Assembly (NCBI GenBank): GCA_029287555.1
Contig: JARFQX010000431.1
Span: 1-6,984, forward strand
Source of the DNA: Rubripirellula sp.
Lineage (GTDB): Bacteria; Planctomycetota; Planctomycetia; Pirellulales; Pirellulaceae
Direction of reading: 5' to 3'
Length of the DNA: 6,984 nt
Shown: in pieces, positions 1 to 6,511 of the stretch
How positions within the stretch are numbered: the first letter of the stretch is position 1
How the letters are laid out: every line of letters starts with the position of its first letter
Made by a program: the position numbers and the translations under genes
The notes under the pieces: generated by a model
The model's input: only the letters and a program-made list of their open reading frames with translations
Databases searched by the model: none
Told to the model about the DNA's origin: nothing

Positions 1-1844
1 CAAGCGGACGCCGACAAGCTCTGTTCATCCGCGGCAACCATCGCAATCCCGCGGAAGTCGTCCCGCGTCGATTCCTGGAAGTCATGGCGACGAGTGATTA
101 CGGATACGAAGACAGCGGCAGGCTGGAGTTGGCCGAGGACCTGGTTCGCCTCGACAATCCCTTTACTCGACGGGTGATCGTTAATCGAGTCTGGCATCAT
201 CTCTTTGGTCGCGGCATCGTTGGAACACCGGACAACCTGGGACGGATGGGTGACGAGCCGACGCATCCAGAACTACTCGACTGGCTGGCTTGTCGATTGG
301 TCGACGACGGATGGTCGCTGAAATCTTTGATTCGACGAATCGTCAGCTCATCCGCGTGGCAACAATCTTCGCGACCGTCGGATGCCGCTTCGTCAACCGA
401 TCCGAACAATCTCTATCTGTCACATGCCAATCTCCGACGACTCGAAGCCGAGGCGATTCGAGACTCGCTGTTGTCAGCGTCAGGGAATCTTGATCGCACT
501 CTGTTCGGCCCGCCGGTGGGCGGCGAATCCAATCGCCGAAGCCTGTACGTTTCGGTCATCCGGAACAACCTCGACCCACTGCTGCGTTCGTTCGATTTTC
601 CGGAACCGTCGAGCGCAACGGGTCGGCGAGACGTCACCAACGTTCCCGCTCAGTCGTTAACTCTTCTTAATGATCCGCTGGTCCACCGGTGGGCCGCTTC
701 GCTGGCAGCGTCCGTCGTACAGATGGACGCGAATGCGGAACCTGCGAATCCTGACGCCGCTTCCGGCGCCAGCGCCGACGATGCAAGGTTGACGCGACTG
801 TTTCTCACTCTTCTGAGTCGTCCTCCCAAGCAGGATGAACTCGCACGCGCACGGACGCACTTGAAGGCAACGCGTGAATCGTTCGAGCGTCATGACCGGC
901 AACATGCAAGGCTGAAGCAGCAGCTCGACGGCGAAGAGCAAACGATCGCAGGGATCCTCGAAGCGGCTCTCGAAACCACCCAATCTGACGAGAGGATTTC
1001 TTCTAGCACGCGTGCCCCGCGCGGCCCGGGTGCGCCCGCTCCAATCGCGAGCTGGGATTTCGAGGATGGCACGACCGATTCGGTCGCCGGTTTGGACGGC
1101 ATTCCTCACGGGAACGTGAAGATCCAAGAAGGAAAGCTTGTTCTCGGCTCGGGGGCTTACCTGACCACGCCTCCGCTGGAAACAGAGCTCACCGAAAAGA
1201 CGCTGGAGGCCTGGGTGCAACTCGATAACCTAGAGCAACGTGGTGGAGGCGTGCTCTCGGTGCAATCACCCGACGGCCGCGTTTTTGATGCCATCGTGTT
1301 CGGGGAGATCCAACCGAGGCACTGGCTCGCCGGTAGCGACTTCCACCAACGAACCGAGCGACTCGGCGGCGATTCCGAAGACCAGGCAATCGACCAACCT
1401 GTGCACCTGGCGATCTGCTATCACGGCGATGGGCAGATCGTCGCCTATCGCAACGGCGCGCGGTACGGCAAAGCGTATCGAACCTCGCCACCGGTTCGTT
1501 TCGACAACGCAATCGTCAGCTTCGGGTTGCGGCATTTGCCTGCCGGTGGGAACCGACTTTTGAGTGGTAAAATCGACTATGCCGCGATCTACGACCGTGC
1601 CCTCACGGCCGATGAAGTCGCCGCCTCCTTTCAACGCGGGGGAGGGCGACCGGCGAGGAAACAGTTGGTAGCCGTGATGACTCCGCGACAACGACAGCGA
1701 TTGGCCGATGCGGAGGCTGCACGAGACCAACTTCGAAATCAACTCCATTCGTTGGGCCCCGCTGGAGAACCTCGTGAGCTTGCTGTGTGGACCGAGATGT
1801 CACGAGCCCTGATGCTGCTAAAGGAGTTCATCTATGTCCGCTGA
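1..1844 (+). CDS. PSD1 (DUF1553) domain protein with LamG-like domain, 5'-partial
   Basis: C-terminal 613 residues of a planctomycete PSD1 (DUF1553) protein; codons run from base 3 and the start is upstream. The ATG at 84 is internal, because the frame before it already encodes family sequence (LFIRGNHRNPAEVVPRRFLE, 24-83). Other family motifs are LELAEDLVR, NRVWHHLFGRGIV (from 183) and TPDNLGRMGDEPTHPELLDWL. Later come an LLNDPLVHRWA motif (near 666), FLTLLSRPPKQDEL (801-842) and the terminal ALMLLKEFIYVR. A LamG/concanavalin-like domain (about 1041-1640) runs from PIASWDFEDG to IDYAAIYDRALTADEVAASF and sits inside PSD1, before its last motif. Charged, probably coiled-coil segments lie on both sides (about 840-980 and 1672-1770). 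Full-length relatives usually carry a signal peptide, a haem-binding PSCyt1 and PSCyt2 (DUF1549) upstream; none of that is visible. Function is unknown. LamG suggests glycan or protein binding outside the cytoplasm. Family call is confident, role is inference. Confidence 0.9.
   Translation, partial: SGRRQALFIRGNHRNPAEVVPRRFLEVMATSDYGYEDSGRLELAEDLVRLDNPFTRRVIVNRVWHHLFGRGIVGTPDNLGRMGDEPTHPELLDWLACRLVDDGWSLKSLIRRIVSSSAWQQSSRPSDAASSTDPNNLYLSHANLRRLEAEAIRDSLLSASGNLDRTLFGPPVGGESNRRSLYVSVIRNNLDPLLRSFDFPEPSSATGRRDVTNVPAQSLTLLNDPLVHRWAASLAASVVQMDANAEPANPDAASGASADDARLTRLFLTLLSRPPKQDELARARTHLKATRESFERHDRQHARLKQQLDGEEQTIAGILEAALETTQSDERISSSTRAPRGPGAPAPIASWDFEDGTTDSVAGLDGIPHGNVKIQEGKLVLGSGAYLTTPPLETELTEKTLEAWVQLDNLEQRGGGVLSVQSPDGRVFDAIVFGEIQPRHWLAGSDFHQRTERLGGDSEDQAIDQPVHLAICYHGDGQIVAYRNGARYGKAYRTSPPVRFDNAIVSFGLRHLPAGGNRLLSGKIDYAAIYDRALTADEVAASFQRGGGRPARKQLVAVMTPRQRQRLADAEAARDQLRNQLHSLGPAGEPRELAVWTEMSRALMLLKEFIYVR
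1821..1826 (+). promoter_or_regulatory. Shine-Dalgarno site for the DUF1501 gene
   Basis: AAGGAG lies 7 nt before the ATG at 1834. It is inside the final codons of the PSD1 gene (Lys-Glu of LKEFIYVR), so one stretch serves as both coding sequence and ribosome binding site. It supports the 1834 start and translational coupling of the two genes. It is the only strong Shine-Dalgarno sequence among the three gene starts visible here. Confidence 0.75.
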
Positions 1845-3255
1845 ATCGAAACGCAAGCTTCTCTCGCGACGCGATTGGCTGCGCACCAGCTCGACCGGTT
1901 TCGGCAGCGTGGCGTTGTCGGGACTGCTTGCAGATCGCTCGTGCGCCGCCCAAGGCGGATTGCATCATCCCGCCAAGGCAAAGCACGTGATCTTCTGCTA
2001 CATGTCGGGCGGCGTTTCTCAGGTCGACTCGTTTGATCCCAAGCCAAAGCTCGCCGAATTGCATGGCAAGCCGATGCCGGTGGCCGTCCAGCGCACGCAG
2101 TTCAACAACAACGGCAATGTGATGGCCAGCCCGTTCACCTTCGATCACTATGGTGAGAGCGGGATGCCGATTAGCAGCATGTTCCCGGAACTAGGAACGG
2201 TCGCCGACGAGTTGGCCGTGATCCGTTCGATGACATCGCCAGTCAATGAACATGCGCAGGGCAACTTTTTCATTCACAGCGGCTTTCCGTTCATGGGTCA
2301 TCCGTCGGCCGGGGCCTGGTGCAGTTACGGTCTGGGTAATGAAAGCGATGACCTTCCCGCGTTTGTCGTGCTTCAGAGCGGGTCAGCCGTCCCACCGCAC
2401 GGCGGTGTCGCACTTTACAGCAACGGGTTTCTTCCCGCCCAGCATCAAGGATCGATCTTGAAGGCAGATCGCAAACAAGCGATTCGCAACCTCCGCAGCG
2501 ATGATCCGCTCGCCGACCAACGCCGCCGCCTCGACTTTGCCAGCCAACTCGACCACATGTTTCTGGACTCTTCAGGCGGGGACCCGCAGGTGGAAGCCGC
2601 GATTGCAAACTTCGAAACCGCTTTTCGCATGCAGACCTCGGTTCCCGAGTTGTGCGACATCTCGGGGGAGTCTGCCCTGACTCGACAGATGTATGGAGTT
2701 GACTCCGACGACGAGGTGATGGCTGCCTACGGTCGACAGTGTCTGCTGGCCCGTCGATTGGTACAGCGGGGCGTACGGTTCATTGAACTGAGCTGTCTGA
2801 CTCGAGGCATTGGCGCCGGTAACGGGCCGAATCCTTGGGACCAACACAGCAAGCTCGAGGACGGACATCGTGCGATGGCCAAACAGGTCGACCAACCGAT
2901 CGCGGCTCTGATCAAGGATCTCAAACGCTGTGGACTGCTCGACGAAACCTTGATCGTGTGGGCGGGAGAATTCGGTCGCACGCCGTTTTCTCAGGGTAGC
3001 GACGGGCGAGATCACAATCCGTTCGGGTTCAGCGTCTGGTTGTGCGGCGGCGGCGTCCGCGGCGGGACCATTCATGGCCAAACCGACGAACTTGGCTACT
3101 ACGCGGTCGAGAATCGATGTGAGATTTACGACATGTGGGCGACTGTCCTCCACCTGCTAGGCATCGACCACGAAAGATTGACTCATCGGCACGGCGGCCG
3201 TGATTTCCGGCTCACCGACGTCCACGGCAACGTGATTCGAGAGATCCTAAGCTAG
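1834..3255 (+). CDS. DUF1501 family protein, Tat-exported
   Basis: A 473-residue DUF1501 protein, a family related to the alkaline phosphatase/sulfatase fold and very abundant in planctomycetes. The N-terminus is a twin-arginine signal: SRRDWLR (R12-R13), a small/hydrophobic stretch, and a possible cleavage site after about A39. Family motifs in order are IFCYMSGGVSQVDSFDPKP, then VNEHAQGNFFIHSG and GHPSAGAWCSYGLG, then RGVRFIEL. WDQHSK follows (W335, D336, H338), then WAGEFGRTP (E379-P384), DGRDHNPFG (D390, D393, H394) and a C-terminal HGGRDFRLTDVHG. The Asp/His residues sit where this superfamily has metal ligands, but I see no recognisable phosphatase nucleophile, so phosphatase or sulfatase activity should not be assumed. 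The length is normal and the gene looks intact. It overlaps the PSD1 gene by 11 nt; PSD1 and DUF1501 genes are commonly paired in planctomycetes. The TAG stop (3253-3255) lies within the left end of the palindromic element. The biochemical role is unknown. Confidence 0.93.
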   Translation: MSAESKRKLLSRRDWLRTSSTGFGSVALSGLLADRSCAAQGGLHHPAKAKHVIFCYMSGGVSQVDSFDPKPKLAELHGKPMPVAVQRTQFNNNGNVMASPFTFDHYGESGMPISSMFPELGTVADELAVIRSMTSPVNEHAQGNFFIHSGFPFMGHPSAGAWCSYGLGNESDDLPAFVVLQSGSAVPPHGGVALYSNGFLPAQHQGSILKADRKQAIRNLRSDDPLADQRRRLDFASQLDHMFLDSSGGDPQVEAAIANFETAFRMQTSVPELCDISGESALTRQMYGVDSDDEVMAAYGRQCLLARRLVQRGVRFIELSCLTRGIGAGNGPNPWDQHSKLEDGHRAMAKQVDQPIAALIKDLKRCGLLDETLIVWAGEFGRTPFSQGSDGRDHNPFGFSVWLCGGGVRGGTIHGQTDELGYYAVENRCEIYDMWATVLHLLGIDHERLTHRHGGRDFRLTDVHGNVIREILS

Positions 3256-3406
3256 TGCTTTGTCAGAACTCAAAAATGGGGTTGAACCGGGGTTGGGAAA
3301 AGGGGTCAGACACCAAAAGCCGGAACGGGCCTTCGGGTGCTTCGCACTTTTGGTGTCTGACCCCTTTTCCCGGCCACCCAAAATCCAAGGTTTGACAAAG
3401 CACTAG
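3252..3406. mobile_element. MITE-like nested palindromic element at the DUF1501 stop codon
   Basis: A 155-bp stretch bounded by perfect 14-bp inverted repeats, CTAGTGCTTTGTCA (3252-3265) and its complement (3393-3406). Because CTAG is self-complementary, the ends can be read as a 4-bp target duplication CTAG (3252-3255 and 3403-3406) flanking 10-bp terminal repeats. They can equally be read as a TA duplication flanking 11-bp repeats. Between the arms lie imperfectly complementary spacers of about 29 and 21 nt and a perfect 25-bp inner inverted repeat. No open reading frame fits a transposase, so if mobile it would be non-autonomous and moved by an enzyme encoded elsewhere. It fills most of the gap between the DUF1501 and dehydrogenase genes. 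The palindromes are directly visible; calling it mobile is inference, and a purely structural or regulatory hairpin is the alternative. Confidence 0.6.
3295..3371. repeat. Perfect 25-bp inverted repeat (REP-like hairpin)
   Basis: Bases 3295-3319 are perfectly complementary to 3347-3371, with a 27-nt loop (3320-3346) between them. The arms contain AAAAGGGGTCAGACACC and its complement. The loop can fold further: GTGC-TTC-GCAC at 3337-3347 (partly overlapping the stem end) and a C(TTCG)G at 3331-3336. The GGGGTCAGACACC core resembles palindromic repeats I associate with REP/RAYT-type elements in many genomes, but that is from memory. As RNA it would be a very stable hairpin between two genes and could affect read-through or mRNA decay. 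No T-run follows it, so it is not a classical intrinsic terminator. Confidence 0.85.
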
Positions 3407-3408
3407 TC

Positions 3409-3428
3409 GTTCCTGGAGGTTCAGGAAC
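3409..3428 (+). other. Short hairpin downstream of the element
   Basis: GTTCCTG (3409-3415) and CAGGAAC (3422-3428) form a perfect 7-bp stem with a 6-nt loop, starting three bases after the right end of the palindromic element. If the element is an insertion, this hairpin would originally have lain just after the DUF1501 stop codon. No T-run follows, so a terminator role is weak. The remaining bases to 3484 are pyrimidine-rich, and I see no convincing promoter or ribosome binding site in them. Confidence 0.4.
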
Positions 3429-3484
3429 TGGGATTCAACCCTAGCCCCTTTCATCCCTTCCTCTCCGCATTCGTAAGACTTTCG

Positions 3485-6400
3485 ATGATGTTGCGAGTTC
3501 TCATCTCGGCATTGGTGCTGCTTCCTTCCGTTGTGATCGCCCAGACACAACCCGATTTATCGCGAGCCGGTAATGAAAAGGTTGCCGAGATCATGCGCAG
3601 CTTCGGCGGCCGCGGTGTGATGGCGGATGACTCGGCGCCAACGTCGGCCACCGAGGCGGTCAAGCAATTCCACGTGCGAGACGGCTTTCAAATTGAACTG
3701 GTCGCCTCGGAACCTGCGGTCGCCCAACCGCTCTTCCTTTCCTGGGACTCGCGTGGACGAATGTGGGTGGTCCAATACCGCCAATATCAATACCCAGCGG
3801 GCCTAAAAGTCATTCGTTACGACCAACACTTGCGGGCCGTGTTTGATAAGGTTCCCGACCCGCCGCCCCACGGTGTCCGGGGAGCCGACAAGATCACCGT
3901 ACACGAAGACCGTGATGGCGACGGTCTTTACGATTCACACAAAGAGGTGATCACTGGACTGAACATCGCCACGGCCGTGCAAGTTGGCAACGGATCCATT
4001 TGGGTTTTGAATCCGCCGTACCTGCTTCGTTACCCCGACGAAAACCGCGATGACGTGCCCGACGGAGATCCCGAAGTCCATCTGAGTGGTTTCGGATTGC
4101 AAGATACGCATTCGGTTGCCAACAGTCTGCTGTGGGGACCCGATGGTTGGCTCTACGGGGCCAACGGTAGCACCACCGTCGGTGACGTTAGCTCCGAGGT
4201 CACCAAGGGAGTACGTTTCCAAGGCCAATGCATTTGGCGCTACGATCCGAAATCGAAAGTCTTTGAGATCTATGCCGAGGGCGGCGGCAATACCTTCAGC
4301 TTGGACATCGATGCCAAGGGACGGGTCTTCAGCGGAACCAACGGCGGCAACACGCGAGGCTGGTACTATCCCCAGGGAAGCTACTCGGCGAAGAACTGGG
4401 GAAAACATGGTCCGCTGACGAACCCGTTCGCCTTCGGTTTCTTTCCACCGATGAAGTTCGAAGGTGACGGACGTCGCTTTCCGCAAGCCTTTTGTATTTA
4501 CGAGGGCGGTCTCTACCCGGGTCAATTTGACGGTTCGATCATCGCACCCAATGCACTGCACAATCTCGTTTGGAATAGCCGTCGTCTTGCCGATGGTTCC
4601 ACCTACCGAACCATTGATGATGAAAACCTGGTCGAGAGTCCGGACCGATGGTTTCGCCCTGTCTACTGCGGTGTTGGCCCCGATGGTGCAACCTATCTCG
4701 CCGATTGGTACGACACTCGTCTGAGCCACGTCAGCCCGATCGACGATTGGCACAAAGAAAGTGGACGCGTCTACCGGATCGTGCCAACGGGATCGTCACC
4801 CAGTTACGCGTTCGCGGACCTGCACGAGTTGGCGAGCGGGAATCTGATTGACTTGTTGGACCATCCCAACAAGTGGGTCCGAGTGCGGGCGGCACTGGAA
4901 CTGGGTTGGCGCGGCGATCGATCAGTCCTCGAAACATTGAAACAGCGTGTTGGTGACGGCTCGCTCGAATCTCTGTGGGCGATTCACGGCATGGACGAAC
5001 TTTCCGGTGCGCTGGCCGATCGGTGGCTCAGCCATCCCGATGCCGACATTCGCCGTTGGGTCGTGCGTCTGCTGGGGGACCGCCGCGAAGGTCGTCCCGG
5101 CTTGGCCGAGCTTGCCGCCGGTGAAACGAACGTTCAAGTGCGAAGCCAACTCGCTTCGACCGCCAAGCGACTGGCCACCGGTGACGCTCTGCCCATCCTT
5201 GAAAACCTGCTGCGTCACGATGAAGACGCCAACGATCCGCACCTGCCCCTGTTGATTTGGTGGGCCCTCGAAGAACATTGCGAAGACTGGGACTCAATCG
5301 CGCAACTTCTTTCGGATCAAACGTTATGGAAGACTCCGATTTTCCAAACGCACCTAACCAGTCGGCTGATGCAGCGCTTCGCCGTCTCAGCCACTCCAGA
5401 CGATTTGGAACACTGCGCCTGGCTCCTCGAAGCGGCGCCCGACGGTAACGCTCGACACGAACTGATGATTGGGATGAATCGAGCGTTCCAGGGACGGTCC
5501 CTGCCACCGCTGCCGGTATCACTGAGCTCGGCACTCGAGGACTACCAAACGACGCTCGGCGATTCGGGACTCATCCTCGGAATTCGCCAAGGCATCGATG
5601 AGTCCATTGAACAGTCTCAGCAGCTTCTCAAAAACCGATCGGGCGATCTGGGGCTGCAACTCGAGGTCGCGAAAGTGCTTGGCGAAGTCAAGGTGCCGCA
5701 GGCGGTTTCCACGCTGACCTCGCTGGCAACCGGACGCGCGACCGAGGAACCCGCCCTGCAGCGAGTGGCGATCAAGTCACTGAGCCAATACGACGAGGAT
5801 TCGATCCCACGAGCGCTTGTGTCCGCGTTCGGCAGCCGAATCTCAGCCGAACACGGACTTCGATCGACGGCCTGTCGCACGCTGGCCACTCGGCGTCACT
5901 GGGCCAAAGTGTTGCTGGAAGAAATCAACGCTTGGCGAGTAAGACCCGAACACGTGCCTCCGGACGTGGTGCAACAACTGCGAACGTACGAAGGTCCCGA
6001 CCTGCTTGCGGCGGTCGAGCAAGCTTTTGGCAAGACAATCGACTCGGCACCCGAGAAACTCGCCGAAGCCACTCGGCTTCGGAACTTGCTGACACAAGGA
6101 GAGGGTGATGTGGATCGCGGGAAGCAACTGTTCGCCACCAAGTGCGGCAATTGCCATCAGCTCTTTGGCGAAGGCAAGAAGGTTGGTCCGCCACTGGACG
6201 GTTACGAACGAGGCAACCTGAACTTTTGGCTCAACGCAATCGTTGACCCCAGTTTGGAAATCCGTGAAGGCTTTCAGTCGTACCAGATCCTCATGTCCGA
6301 CGGTCGCTCTCTCAACGGGATGATCGCGGCCCAAGACGACGCGACGGTCACCCTGAGAAACGCCGAAAATCAATTGACGGTGGTCAGCCGCGATGAAATC

Positions 6401-6511
6401 GAGCTTCTGCGAGCGATGCCGACCTCACTGATGCCCGCCGATGTCCTTCGCGAAATGAATGACCAGCAACTTCGCGACCTGTTCGCCTACCTTTCCTTGG
6501 GAACCAAGTAA
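3485..6511 (+). CDS. PVC-type dehydrogenase with HEAT-like repeats and c-type haem domain
   Basis: A 1008-residue exported protein of the planctomycete/verrucomicrobial 'membrane-bound dehydrogenase' type. A Sec signal peptide (LRVLISALVLLPSVVIA) predicts cleavage after A19, with no lipobox. Residues 62-433 form a glucose/sorbosone-dehydrogenase-like beta-propeller, from FHVRDGFQIELVASEP through DTHSVANSLLWGPDGWLYG (H209) and YLADWYDTR to GRVYRIV. It has a Ca-binding-type loop DRDGDGLYD (D142-D150) and a similar DENRDDVPDGD. Alpha-helical HEAT-like repeats follow (about 445-590, again about 712-815). The C-terminal domain (about 876-1006) has the haem motif CGNCH (C887, C890, H891), then GPPLDGYERGN and AIVDPSLEIREGFQSYQ. 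SLMP near the end contains M983, a plausible axial ligand. The family is thought to oxidise sugars or related alcohols and pass electrons to the haem; the substrate is unknown and a membrane location is not evident here. ATG 3485 or 3488 could be the start; neither has a clear Shine-Dalgarno sequence. Confidence 0.93.
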   Translation: MMLRVLISALVLLPSVVIAQTQPDLSRAGNEKVAEIMRSFGGRGVMADDSAPTSATEAVKQFHVRDGFQIELVASEPAVAQPLFLSWDSRGRMWVVQYRQYQYPAGLKVIRYDQHLRAVFDKVPDPPPHGVRGADKITVHEDRDGDGLYDSHKEVITGLNIATAVQVGNGSIWVLNPPYLLRYPDENRDDVPDGDPEVHLSGFGLQDTHSVANSLLWGPDGWLYGANGSTTVGDVSSEVTKGVRFQGQCIWRYDPKSKVFEIYAEGGGNTFSLDIDAKGRVFSGTNGGNTRGWYYPQGSYSAKNWGKHGPLTNPFAFGFFPPMKFEGDGRRFPQAFCIYEGGLYPGQFDGSIIAPNALHNLVWNSRRLADGSTYRTIDDENLVESPDRWFRPVYCGVGPDGATYLADWYDTRLSHVSPIDDWHKESGRVYRIVPTGSSPSYAFADLHELASGNLIDLLDHPNKWVRVRAALELGWRGDRSVLETLKQRVGDGSLESLWAIHGMDELSGALADRWLSHPDADIRRWVVRLLGDRREGRPGLAELAAGETNVQVRSQLASTAKRLATGDALPILENLLRHDEDANDPHLPLLIWWALEEHCEDWDSIAQLLSDQTLWKTPIFQTHLTSRLMQRFAVSATPDDLEHCAWLLEAAPDGNARHELMIGMNRAFQGRSLPPLPVSLSSALEDYQTTLGDSGLILGIRQGIDESIEQSQQLLKNRSGDLGLQLEVAKVLGEVKVPQAVSTLTSLATGRATEEPALQRVAIKSLSQYDEDSIPRALVSAFGSRISAEHGLRSTACRTLATRRHWAKVLLEEINAWRVRPEHVPPDVVQQLRTYEGPDLLAAVEQAFGKTIDSAPEKLAEATRLRNLLTQGEGDVDRGKQLFATKCGNCHQLFGEGKKVGPPLDGYERGNLNFWLNAIVDPSLEIREGFQSYQILMSDGRSLNGMIAAQDDATVTLRNAENQLTVVSRDEIELLRAMPTSLMPADVLREMNDQQLRDLFAYLSLGTK

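Noticed and set aside
84..86. ATG at 84 as the start of the first gene
   Set aside because: The same frame is open back to base 3 and encodes a typical PSD1 motif (GNHRNPAEVVPRRFLE), so the gene begins upstream of the window.
3295..3371. Intrinsic transcription terminator
   Set aside because: The hairpin is strong but no T-run follows on the + strand, and on the - strand the nearest short T-run is too far from the stem.
3392..3397. TTGACA, a perfect -35 hexamer at the right arm of the element, reading toward the dehydrogenase gene
   Set aside because: No -10-like hexamer lies 16-18 nt downstream (the sequence there is GGAGGT-like), so a sigma-70-type promoter is not supported.
3263..3550. 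A 95-codon minus-strand reading frame across the palindromic gap
   Set aside because: It is made of the repeat arms and the antisense of the dehydrogenase signal peptide, shows no protein family features, and reads through the hairpin.
3905..3935. EF-hand-like DRDGDGLYD loop as evidence of a separate calcium-sensor gene
   Set aside because: It is an internal loop of the propeller domain in frame with the dehydrogenase, and such Asp-rich loops are common in this family.
3935..4753. A 272-codon minus-strand reading frame inside the dehydrogenase gene
   Set aside because: It is antisense to conserved propeller motifs and has no recognisable domain. Long antisense frames are expected in GC-rich coding DNA.
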